Shown here: positions 47,056 through 59,200 of the stretch, piece by piece
How positions within the stretch are numbered: the stretch's first letter is position 1
Layout: each line of letters starts with the position of its first letter
Source: Annona cherimola
Taxonomy: Eukaryota > Streptophyta > Magnoliopsida > Magnoliales > Annonaceae
DNA: 64,000 nucleotides
Reading direction: 5' to 3'
NCBI GenBank assembly: GCA_030490835.1
Contig: CM059971.1
Coordinates: forward strand, 98,980,595 to 99,044,594
Program-made: the position numbers and the translations under genes
The notes under the pieces: generated by a model
What the model saw: the letters and a program-made list of their open reading frames with translations, nothing else
Databases searched by the model: none
Told to the model about the DNA's origin: nothing

Positions 47056-50000
47056 ATGCTGACGATTCTGTCAAAAAGATCTGTCTCATCAGCAGCAGCT
47101 GCTTCCAACATTCAATGGAAAATTCATCTCTTGATCCATCAAAGCCGAGAATATTCCACCGGAGTCCTTCCGGATGGCATCGACAGGAGCTCCGATGCCT
47201 TTATCCGCAACTCCGGTTCCATGCAAGGAATCCTCTGCGAACTCCAATCCCACGTCAACAATGTTATATCTCCTCCCTGTTTTTTCCTTTCTCCCGCGCA
47301 TCTTTCAGGCTTAATGCACTTGCTTACCGTGAGGATTTCCGATTTTAGCACTCACTCATTCGCTGCAGGTTTTGAAAGGTGGCGGTGCAGAAGCCGTGAG
47401 GAGAAACAGGAGCCGCAACAAACTGCTTCCCAGAGAGCGGATTGATCGCCTGATTGATCCTGGTTCTTCTTTCTTCGAGCTATCTCAGGTCAGATTTCTG
47501 ATTTTGTTCAACTGCTTCGATTTTTCCCAGTGTTTGGATATACTCTTGGACAGAATATTGACGCCAATTTAGAAGGGTTAACATGAGGAAATGTTACCTT
47601 CTTAGATTCCATGTCTTGGATAGTCAATATTGAATTCATCTCATTGTGGCTGGAAAAGTACAAATAGCAACTGTCGAGTCCGTCTTTATCATGTATTAAA
47701 GTTCAGCTTATGTGTACGTTTTTGTATGAGAAATGCAAAAGGGATGTGTAAAAGAAATGCAGTGGGTACTGGTGCCGGTGATGTCGGCCATAAATTGAAT
47801 AAAGATAGAAGAAATAAGATTTTGGATGAAAAGGTAAGGGATGATGATTGAAAATAGCGGTAGTGGCTTAAATAAGTATGGCTGTTGGAGATAAGTAAAT
47901 ATTACAATGGAGGAAAATGGGAGGTTTTTACACTTCCCACATTTTTCATGGTATATCCAGAGACCTGAATTTTGGTTTGTGTCACATCCTAGAGCATCTG
48001 CTGACATGCTATATTTCTTCCGAGGACAAGAAACACTCTAACGGCTGTGGTTTTTCCCTCCAAATTCACTTTCAAATTATGGGTTTGTTGCGAAATATTC
48101 TGGCACATGGGAAATTTGGATAGAGCTCTACTTTGTGCTTGTATAATGATTGCATTTTGTGCTTCTCTATCTTTGTTACATGCTCCCTTGCTCTTTTACT
48201 TCTCAGTCCTATCTCTCCTATTTCTGTTGCCATTGCTTAATACTGTGTATCCCTTATATCAATGAAGCTTGCGGGTCACCAGTTGTATGATGAAGCCTTA
48301 CCATCAGGGGGTATTATCACTGGAATAGGGCCCGTTCATGGACGGTTGTGCATGTTTGTAGCCAACGATCCAACTGCAAAGGGTGGAACATATTATCCTA
48401 TTACTGTAAAGAAACATCTCAGGGCACAAGAGGTTGCTGTAGAGTGCAAATTGCCTTGTATGTATCTTGTTGACAGTGGAGGTGCTAATCTTCCAAGGCA
48501 AGCTGATGTCTTTCCTGACAGAGATAATTTTGGCAGAATATTCTACAACCAAGCGAAAATGTCAGCAGAGGGTATTCCACAGATTGCTCTTGTTCTAGGC
48601 TCTTGCACAGCCGGAGGTGCATATATTCCAGCTATGGCTGATGAAAGTGTGATGGTCAAAGGCAATGGCACGATATTTCTAGCAGGGCCTCCTCTAGTGA
48701 AGGTATATCTCGATCTATTGAAAATAATGTTAATGTTGTCACAGATATTTTCTTTCCACTGGAAGCAACTAAAATTACCTATATTGTACGAAACATTATG
48801 AAATGTATCTTTTAAACCTAGGGTATTTCTGAAGGAGCAATTTTGGTAGGCTGCTACAGGGGAGGAAGTTTCAGCAGAAGATTTGGGGGGTGCAACAATG
48901 CATTGCAAGACATCTGGGGTTTCTGATTATTTTGCTCAAGGTACTCTACTATCTTTATCATGAATCTTGATTCTGTTTGAAGTTTCCGCAATAACATTAC
49001 TTCCATTATTTTGGAATACAGGTGAGGAATCTTACCACTGCTCTAGGCAATGCCCTTGAACCCATAATTAATCATTTCTACTGAAAATTTGGCGTCATGC
49101 TTATTGTGTAACAGCTTGAATTTACATGAATTGTGGTCAAATGTAGCAATGTTTGACCATTCAGTGTCTTCAAAATGCTTTTCCTCCCTGTTGTCTGAGA
49201 TATAGTGCTAACTTCTTTTTGGGCAGTTGATGTGTACTTATCTTTTCCTTCTTGCAATGGCTTGCAACATCTAAATAACGCTTCTGGGCTCTTTTTACTA
49301 TAGATGAACTGCACGGACTTGAAATTGGAAGGGGCATTGTGAAAAACTTGCACATGGCTGGGAAACAGAGTATTATGTGTGGCTTGTCAAATGCCTCATC
49401 TGACTATAAGGAGCCTCTTTATGATGTAATGGACCTTCGCTCAATAGCACCAACAGACCTTAAGCAACCCTTTGACATTCGGTCAGTTATTGCCCGCATT
49501 GTTGATGGAAGTGAATTTGATGAATTCAAGAAGTTATATGGAACTGTAAGAGGATCTGATCTCTTGTACTTCCACTTGCTGACATTTTCAAGTCCTGACA
49601 ATCTTAATCATGATTGTGCAGACTCTAGTGACTGGCTTTGGAAAGATCTTTGGGCAACCTGTTGGAATTATTGGAAACAATGGAATATTGTTTACTGAAT
49701 CTGCTTTAAAAGGGACACACTTTATTGAGTTATGCGCCCAGCGTAATATCCCGTTGATCTTTCTTCAAAACATCAGCGGATTTATGGTATGGCTTTGGTG
49801 TTTTTTTTTTTCATTATTTATTTCTTTTAATTTTCACAATCATATGTTTCAATTGTGATTTGAGAGTACCTACTAAGCATGTTCACTATAAACTTTCAAA
49901 AGGAAATTTTTGGCACTGATTGCATAGTTGCATACTTGCGTAAATAGCATCTGCATCTTTTTTCATGCCACAGTTGATCCTGATTGCATGGAGTGAATTG

Positions 50001-52533
50001 TTTGGATTGATAATTAGGTGGCTCTTTTGTCTTGCATGCCAAACATTTATCCATGAAAAAAGGGTCTAATTTTAGGCAATACATTTTTTGGAGCATTTTT
50101 AAAGGGAGGAGACATTGCATTTTGTTAATTCTGGAGCTACAGACAACCTTTAAATCTTCCAATGAGAACATGATAAGGATCAGCACAAAATTCTAAATTA
50201 TAGAGGGTTCGAGTCCATTTGGTTTGCAGGTCGGCTCAAGATCAGAGGCAAGTGGTATTGCCAAAGCAGGTGCAAAAATGGTGATGGCTGTTTCATGTGC
50301 AAAGGTAACAGCTCTGTTTGATCTTTCATTGCAAAGGCATTCAAAGATCTCTGGTCAAATGAATGGTTGTGATGTACTATCTTGAATCTTCAATAAAGAG
50401 TCAAAAGACTTATTTGTTCATAATTGCAATATGAGCTGTATTAAAAAAAAAAAAATCTTGTAAAAACTGTCATTTGTTTGTTCTTTCATCTTAAGTTTTC
50501 GGGTTCTAAAAATCACTTCTATTGTATTGCTCTCCGAGAAATTCTTTTCAAATTCTGCTTCAACATTCCTCTGCCAAAACTCTCAAATGCTGTCATATTT
50601 TCAGTTTTGACTTGTGGAGTACACAGTTGAAAATGCACTGTGGCAAAGCAACATTCATAAATTGTCTATGTGAAGTTGGCTGATCTGCAAAATTGTATGA
50701 TTTGTAAATAATCCCAAGGGAAGTTTGCCTCAATTTCATTTGGCTTTTAATATCATCTGCTCTTTCGTAGAAAGATATGATGCCAATCTGGTATTTCAGG
50801 ACAACCAAAGAACCTTGTGCATATGTTAGACAATTACTCAGATTTCGGTGGAGGTGGAATCAAACCAATTAATTTCGTTGATTGAAAGGATGAAACTTAG
50901 AAAGGTTCAACCCAAGGTTGGGTGCTGGTGACATTAGCCTTTCACTCGAACACATGCAGTTGTGCTTTTCATTTACATTTGTATATTGCATATGCAAATG
51001 GTCCTCTTTGCCATCACATCCTATTTCTATTCTCTATGAATGTGAGCCAGAGGAATGGTTTTATACACATGAATCTGCAAGTATAAAGATTTATAGTAAG
51101 TTAGAAATGTTGTCCTATTATGCAGGTTCCTAAAGTGACAATTCTTGTTGGTGGAAGCTTTGGGGCTGGGAATTATGGAATGTGTGGGCGCGCCTATAGT
51201 CCCAATTTTCTATTCCTTTGGCCTACTGCCAGAATATCCGTAATGGGTGGAGCTCAGGTAGGTAGCTTCCTTGCACTTATTGAAAGGGCTTCTCTTCTCG
51301 AATTACAGTTTCATTACCTTGAAATGGGACGACAGGGTTCAAACTTGACAATATTCAAACTTCAAACCAGCTGATGAATTTGTCCAATTTGAACTGGTTC
51401 AAATACCAGCCAAATCTTCTAAGAACTGATTTTTTAATTTTTCTGGAAATATTATGGCTTGAAAGAAACTAGAATTGGAGGAACCAACCATAGGTGCTGC
51501 TGAGCTTGCTCGTGTTTGGAATTTTATTAAACAGTGACTGGTTCACCACTTTTCAGTTTCTGTGTCGTCTGATCTTTATTTGAAAACTGTTTCCTACCAA
51601 GAATTAGATCTTGCCAAGGACTGGTTGAAAAAACTATCTAGTCCCTACAAGTTTTCGAAACCCAGAAACCTTCACTTATTTAGTCCCAAAGATAAGCATT
51701 TGTAAAGTTCTATTATTTCAGAATAAGTGAAATTTTATTCATTTTTATTGCTACTTTTGAAGGCTGCTGGTGTCCTAGCGCAAATTGAAAAGAGCACTCT
51801 GAAAAGAAAAGGAATTGAGGTAATTTTATCTGATGACTCTCAGATCTTCTTTTTCCTCTGTAGTAATTTGCAATGAATTATGAATATCTCTTGAGTAATG
51901 GCACAGAATATCCATCTCTAACTGGACTAAAGCTTCCAAGTGTTATACATACATAGAGCTGTTCTGGTTGCACCGGAACAACAGTGCAGTTGCCCAAAAA
52001 ATGGGCCCCACACATATTAAAATGCAATGAAATTTTATACAATCGTTTATCCATATATATCATACTTTAGATGGTTTAGATGTTGAAAAAATCACTTTAA
52101 AGTTGTTATTTATATCAAAATATTTTATTATGTTGAATTTATATCATTTTCAGATGGGGTCTATACACATATCCGATTTGGATGAAAATTGATATGTTAA
52201 TAGAATACATTATTCTAAATACAATGGATGGATTAAATTATAATTTGATCATCATGTAGGGCTCATTTCAGCGCCATTGCACTTGAATATAACTCTATAT
52301 ATATATATATATATGAGTTTGGCTTCTATGCATCGGGATGTACCAATTCACTTCAGTACTCCTGTTTAGTTTATGCTCTATTTATCCATCTATTGTATTT
52401 AACACTATTTATTTTATTTAGATACAAAAAATTATCTCAATCTATAACTTGTATCATTATCAAAATTAACAATCACTTAAGAGTGACTTTAAATCCATTA
52501 AAAATAATTTGTTTACTATAAGGACTCATGAGA

Positions 52534-52584
<51 letters not shown>

Positions 52585-54696
52585 GGTCACCCATGTAACT
52601 CTTTCCAAATCTAAGATTTTGATTCTTAATGAAAAATTCAATCCATTCATTATATTTAACATCATTTGTTTATCTAGGAGACCAAGTTTTATCCTAATCA
52701 AGTATGTTTACGGGCCACATTTGTTTAAAAATATATATTCATATGTAAATTATGCAAAATACTTAGATCTATTTACACATGTATTAGAATGTAATAACAC
52801 TTTATGGAATCATTTATTCACATAGAAATGATATTTTGGACGGTTTAGATGTCGAAAAAAACTACTTTAAAATTGATATTTTAGTATTTTTCATAATTTA
52901 CACATGAATATATACATTTTCTAACAAATGTGGCCCATAAAAATACTTGATTGGAATAAAACTTGATCCTCTAGATAAACATAAGGTTATATAGAAGCAG
53001 ACCCATATAACTCTTTCAAAATCTAAAATTTTGATCTTTGATGAAAAATCTAATCCATTCATTGTATTTAACGTCATTCGTTTATTTAGAGGATAAAGTT
53101 TAATCCCAATCAAGTATGTTTATGGGCCACATTTGTTAGAAAATGTATATATTCATGTGTAAATTATGAAAAATGCTAAAATATCAATTTTAAAGTAGTT
53201 TTTTCGACATCTAAATTGTCCAAAATATCATTTTTATGTGAATAAATGATTCCATAAAGTATTATTATATTCTAATACATATGTGAATAGATCTAAGCGT
53301 TTTTCATAATTTACCCATGAATATATATTTTTGAACAAATGTGGTCATAAACATACTTGATTAAGATAAAACTTGATCTTCTAGATAAACAGATGATCTT
53401 AAATACAATAAATAGATTAGATTTTCCATTAAGGATCAAAATCATAGATTTTAAAGGGGTTATATAGGCCCGCTTACATAGAAGCAGGACCATATATATA
53501 TATATAGATATATATATAGAGAGAGAATATATATATATATATATTCAAGTGCAACTTCACTCCTGCACCACAATTACGGTGCAGTTATTTCAAAATGGGT
53601 CATATATGATCATAAAATTATAATCTACTCCATCCATTGTATTTAGAATTATGTATTCTATTATTATACCAATTTTCATCCCAATTGGATATGTGTAAGG
53701 ACTCCGTCTGAAAATGGAACAAATTCAACGTAATAAAATAATTTAATGTAAATAACAACTTTAAAGTTATTTTTTTAATGTGTAAATCATTTGCTATAAA
53801 ATTTATATATGGATAAATGATTGTGTGAAGTATCAGTACATTTAAGTACATGCGGGGCCCATTTTGGGCCAAAGGCACCGTTAATTATGGTGCAGCTTCA
53901 CTCCACAGGAAAGGTTCTTATATATATGTATACGGTCTCGCTTCTATGAAACTCTCTTTCATTTTTAAAATTTTGATGGTTGATGAAAAATATACTCCAT
54001 CCATTATGTTTAACATCATTTTTAATATCTTGAAAACCCTTTGATTTTTTTAACTTCACTGTATATGGGTCCCATTTATAAAAGTGTAAAATCAACGTAA
54101 TAAAATAATTTAATGTTAAAATATCAACTTTAAACATCTAAACGATCTAAAATATCAATAATATATGGATAAATGATCCTATAAAATATTGTTACATTCT
54201 AGTACATGTGTGAATGAATTTGAGCATTTTTCATAATTTACACATAAATATACATATTTTTGAGCAAATGTGGTCTATGCACATACCTGATTTATATGAA
54301 ACTTAGTCTCCTAGCAAAACAAATGGTGTTAAATACAATGAATGAATTAGATTTTCTATCAATGATCAATATCTTGAAATTTGAGGGGTTTACATGAGAC
54401 CGCTTTTATGTAACTTGATTAAATAGAAGTGGAGCTCATATATATTATAAGTATATATAAAGCTTCCGAGTGTTCTTTTGTTGTCGCTGCAGTGGAGCAA
54501 GGAAGATGAGGAGAAATTCAAGGACAGGGTTGTGGAGGCTTATGAGAAAGAAGCAAGCCCTTATTACTCCACTGCAAGGCTATGGGATGATGGCATCATT
54601 GACCCTGCAGACACAAGGAAAGTAATAGGATTCTGTCTGTCAGCTTCTGTAAAATCTGTTCCTGATGACACGAAATATGGTGTGTTCAGAATGTAA
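47056..54696 (+). CDS. MCCB: Methylcrotonoyl-CoA carboxylase beta subunit, mitochondrial
   Basis: Carboxyltransferase subunit of the biotin enzyme that carboxylates 3-methylcrotonyl-CoA in mitochondrial leucine breakdown; it works with the biotinylated alpha subunit. Ten exons: 47056-47262, 47369-47488, 48268-48702, 48850-48940, 49304-49545, 49622-49786, 50230-50304, 51126-51257, 51763-51819 and 54493-54696. Splice phases all agree, giving 575 residues, close to plant homologues. ATG 47056 opens a Ser/Arg/Ala-rich mitochondrial presequence (about 1-40). The N-terminal carboxyltransferase domain includes [20 protein letters not shown] (about 89-108) and [20 protein letters not shown] (220-239). 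The C-terminal domain has [31 protein letters not shown] and [18 protein letters not shown] (454-471). The C-terminus GVFRM is typical. Intron 9 (51820-54492) is 2.7 kb of mostly MITEs. A possible poly(A) signal, AATAAGAAA, lies at about 54728. Confidence 0.96.
51955..52295 (-). mobile_element. Micron-like MITE in MCCB intron 9 (subfamily 2)
   Basis: Reverse-orientation relative of 15654-15994 (shared ATCCGATTTGGATGAAAATT, ATTCTAAATACAATGGATGG). Its right flank is a (TA)n array (52296-52314) and its left flank a degenerate TACATACATA. Confidence 0.7.
52315..52581. repeat. TA-flanked AT-rich element and (CT)n(TA)n microsatellite
   Basis: 52315-52535 is a MITE-like block (GAGTTTGGCTTCTATGCATC start, TTTATCCATCTATTGTATTT core) between TA arrays. 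It is followed by (CT)n at about 52535-52548 and a long (TA)n run at 52549-52581. Confidence 0.55.
52582..53491. mobile_element. ~0.9-kb foldback MITE with internal doubled structure, TA-flanked
   Basis: The outer halves are inverted: AAGATTTTGATTCTTAATGA and TTTATCTAGGAGACCAAGTT at left mirror TTAAGGATCAAAATCATAGA and ACTTGATCTTCTAGATAAAC at right. Inside, a second inverted pair (52895-52990 against 53040-53165, sharing ACAAATGTGGCCCATAAA) makes a palindrome of palindromes. This may be two related MITEs nested or joined. TA arrays lie on both sides. Confidence 0.7.
53545..53918 (+). mobile_element. Micron-like MITE in MCCB intron 9 (subfamily 1)
   Basis: Closely similar to 15255-15623. It has inverted GCACCACAATTACGGTGC / GCACCGTTAATTATGGTGC near its ends and (TA)n arrays on both sides (53527-53544 and from 53919). 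Confidence 0.76.
53932..54437. mobile_element. TA-flanked foldback MITE in MCCB intron 9
   Basis: The left end ACGGTCTCGCTTCTATG is mirrored near the right by CATGAGACCGCTTTTATG. The arms share TGAAAAATATACTCCATCCA and its relatives (AATACAATGAATGAATTAGA). It is related to the larger foldback at 52582-53491. It ends only ~55 bp before the last exon. Confidence 0.68.
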
Positions 54697-56214
54697 TTTG
54701 ACACCACCAATTTTTTAACATTCTCAATAAGAAAAACTGTATACGCCTATTGTACATCGGCTTTCCACTTGCAATCTTCGGTCGAGGACCTTGAGGTTCC
54801 AAGGCCGGCCTTAATGCTTCCCTTGTAATAAGCTGTCCAAGATGACTTACAACACAACACAATGATATCCAGATGAATGACCATCCGACTTCACAGCTCC
54901 CAGTTTAAATAATTAATATGGTCTGGATTAATTTCTTATTTCCGCTACCTTTTTTTTTTTTTTTTCCTCCTCTCTTTCTTCCCCTGATTATACGTTGGTC
55001 TTTACATTTAACTATTGTCCACATGATTCCACGATTCCGTTAGTATGGAGCGCGCATGCTGGATGCTGGATGTCTAAGATCAATCTGTTCCCTGTAGACT
55101 TCATAGGTGCCATGCTAAGAGTCGCTTAGCCTGAATATAATGCATCAGTCTTCTCCAGATCTTTCATGATTTTCATTGCGGGATATCTTATAAAATATCA
55201 ATACAATAACCACTACAGGACTCAATAATTAAAATTTAGCTTACGGTGAAGCCCTTGCAGTCTTATATCTAGGACGTGTCTTTTATTCGCAACCTGTTTC
55301 TGGAATTTTCTTCTAACCCAACCCACGGCTATTGGTACTCAGTTTTGTTGAAAATAATACAAGGACAGATTCCTCAGCCGAAAACTAGTTTTTCTTGCAC
55401 GAAGGCAGTACACAAAATTTAAATTCTGCCAGATCATCTTCCGCACATGGCCAAACAGCCCCCACTGAACTCACCCTGCCACGGACCATAGCAAGGCCAC
55501 TTCACCACCATCACAACTTACCATTATCCTCATTGATGTTCGAGACGATCTATCGAACTGATTGAAAACTCGCACATAAACGTGTTGCAGGTACTTCTAA
55601 TGTCTTTTGTTGGTTTTGCCCAGCATAATTTTGTGTCACTGGTTCATCCGCATGACTGTCAATTCGACGACACATTTATCCAACGGAACAATGCATCTTG
55701 GCTATCTGTATTTCCACACACCCCAAAAAAAAAAAAAAACACAACAACAGCAACAACAAAAACGAAACACAGGACAAGAAAAGATAGAGAGAACCTATGC
55801 CCACATGTTAATAACAAACTGATCGACTTCAAAGCTGTTTCATCAACAATCATCTGGATGAGAAGTCAAACAAATATAAGAAATCAGACTGGGTGGGTTT
55901 TTTTTTATACATATTTTTGCCAGAGTCACTGCTCGATGGCAATTTGTTGAACACAGGAATCGATTCCCGGACATGAAGGCAGGTTCACTTTCTCAGTGGG
56001 TTCTATGTAAGTTTTAATCTGTAATTTATGGTATACAGCATTTTCCTCTTGGGCTGATTATCAACAATAGTAAATTCAATTAAATAGTTCTCCTTAAGAC
56101 AGAATAACAGTTACAGCATCCAAATCACATCTAATATGTTTGTCTGAAATTAAGTTAGCAATTTTGGAATCCAAAAGAAAGAGAGCTAGAAATGCCAGAT
56201 GCCTTCAGACTTCC
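54697..56214. other. Convergent intergenic region between MCCB and the RRM gene
   Basis: Holds both 3' UTRs. A T-run at about 54951-54966 and an A-run at about 55725-55740 are present. Short frames at 55582-55950 match no family. No gene of its own was recognised. Confidence 0.55.
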
Positions 56215-59200
56215 TCAATATGGTCTATACCTCCAGTCCATTCTTGAAGACCTGCTGCTGCCACTGCCACCATATCCCCCCCACTGCGGCATAAAATTCA
56301 CCATTAGAAGAATCAAATACCATAATCAAGTAGCCACAAAAAAAAAGAAGAGTTTATGCAGACATACATCATCATAATCCAGACTCCCGTAAAGCCTGCC
56401 ATATGTTCGCATGGGACCATATCCCCCAAAAGATTCTGCAGGATCCATCATGTAACCTGTGCTTGCACCAGCATCATCAAGTGGTGTAGCAGAATCTATG
56501 GCGACCTGTAAAAATTGCCACCATAAAAATACACTCAGAGAACGCAGATGAATAAAAACAAGGTATAAATTCACAAAATCAGTATATCATATTGCAAACT
56601 GTCCATATCATATGAAGCAGAAACTTTTTTTTTTGGATGGGCTATTAAGAAGAAACTTTTGATACTCTTGTATATGACTATTATCTGTCACATTTTATTA
56701 TAATACCTGCTGGCCACAAATCTCATGGGATCTGCGGGATACACGATCTGCCACACCATCCTCAGCAAAAGTAACAAACCCGAATCCCCTGTGGCCAGTT
56801 CTCTTCGGATCCTGATTTCACAAAAGAAATTATACATCAACTGGCTAGCATGAATCCAAAGACTTGATGCATGCCAAAAGAACCATTTACCTTAGGTACA
56901 TAGACATCCAAAATACGGCCAAATCTACCAAAATATTGGCGTAAATCTTCAACAGTAGCCTCCTGTGGCAATCTGCCAACAAATATTTTCTTGCCCATTC
57001 CACGAGATGGCTCCATTCCTCCTGTGCAATGGTAAATACAAAAAAATAAAAAAATTATGCACGGTCAATGCAATATTGGACATAACATAAAAAATCAGCA
57101 AATGCAAGAAAACCATAAAGAACCTTACTTAAATGCAAGAAAACCATAAAGAACCTTACTTAAATGCAAGAAAACTATAAAGAACCTTACTTCCATAAGC
57201 TGCACTAGGATGGTCGTATAATGTTGGAGTGCCTAGAGCAGCATATCTAGTTGCGGCAGAAATATATGCATTATAAGCACCATAGCCACCCTGACTTGCT
57301 TTGCTGAAATGCCTGAAATCTTCATCCTGATAACATGACATTTGGCTTTGTGAAACCAACTTTTTTGTCAACCCATGTTCAAAGCAACTACTCTTCCTGT
57401 ATTAAAGGTTCCCCAAATAGCTCACAATTCGTAGGAAAAGAACACCCCACAGCAGAGAGGAAATAGGACGAGGAGGAAACAAGTTAGCAACATCTTACCT
57501 TCGGGGTGGCTCGGTCAACGACCAAGGTAGAACCTCCCAAATCATGAGTTTCAGCCATCAAAGTGTCCACAGACTCTGTGCCATGAAAATAAAAAATTAT
57601 CTTCAATTTCAAGACTGAAAGAGCTGGGCGTACAGTCAGGAGAACTTCTGAGAGTTAGGCAGGCCAACAAACAGAGCTGCTCCAAACTTCAAGCTGTAAC
57701 AGAGAAAGATGAACTGCTCTGGTACAAAACAAACCATCTCCAGTAAATAGGGCAGCATGTGAAAAGACTTGAGGAGATATTAGATCATCATCATCAAAAG
57801 TTCCAACCTCAGTGGGATCAGCTACATTGATTTTTTGTTGCCATTCTCATCGATCTTGAGTTACACAAATGTTTTCATATCTTTCCTAATGACCTTTAAC
57901 CATGCCTTTTTTGATGCTCCCAGATTGCTCTATAACTTTCTATTTCAATAAATTCATTCCTCCTAAAGAGTTGTTTCTGAACTGTTTCACATCATCTAAG
58001 TCTACTCTCTTGTTTATTAACTACTGATTCTACCTTTAGGTATTCATATACGGGATATGCTAGGGTGCCACCCTACCTGGTGAAATGGGGCTCACAGCGA
58101 TCAGGAAACCAAAATCCAACTGATGGCATGTTTTAAAGCCATTTATTTCATCATGGTACCAAAAATCAGCTCAATCCGAATCTTTGGTGACCCGCATTTT
58201 CTTAAAAATACATATAATCATGAGTAAATTATGAAACCACTTAAATTCATTCACAAGTGCCTTAGCATAATGTTATGATACCTTATGGAATCATTTATCC
58301 ACATAGGAATGGTGTTTTAGATGGTTTAAATGTTGTACTAACAGTTTTAAAATTGATATATAATTATATTACATTGATTTTATACCTTTTTTAGATGGGG
58401 CCCATGTGCATATTTGATTTTGATGAAACTTGGTATCCTTGTTAAATAAATTATAGTAAACACATGGGTGGAGTGGATTTGATTGGATCATCAAAAGGGG
58501 CTCCATTTAATCATTAAGCGCCCTAACTAAAGTGCAACATGGTGCACCATAGTATATCCCTTCATATATTACTTGTTTTTACCATTCATCCATCTCCACA
58601 TCCTCATTTCAGTTACATTCATTTTCTATACATGTTGTTCTTTAACAGGACTAACATTTTACCCCACACAATATTGCTCTCGTAACTATCCCACAAAAAA
58701 TTTTCCTTGATGGGAGAGGTTAAAATTTTATTATTATTATTATTTTTTTTTTAAAAAAAGAAAGATAGCACAAACATTCCTCACAACGGAACCATTCAGA
58801 CCATGAGATATTCACACAAATCATGTGAATGACTAGTATATGGAGGAATTGCTTTGTAAGCAATCCAAGTAAAGATAAGAGCCACAATGGGGTGAGCATA
58901 CCGCATGTGCAGGTGGGAAAAGCTGGTGTTATTCCTAACCTTTGGCATGGTGCAGAAAGTGGTTGCCTTCAGAGTCAAAACCATCATTTGCACTAGCCCA
59001 AGGTTTTCACCAAGGAATCAATGACAGGGACCAGCCCCCAATGAAAGATGAGGAACATTATCCATTTGGCCTCACGTGGGTGCATCCAGGACAGGCATGC
59101 GAGATACTACAGAAACATTTGGGGAGTGGAAAAAAATTTTGGTAGCAAATTTTCTGAAATAAATAGGGTAATGACTAGGAATAAAGGGGATAAGTTGAAA

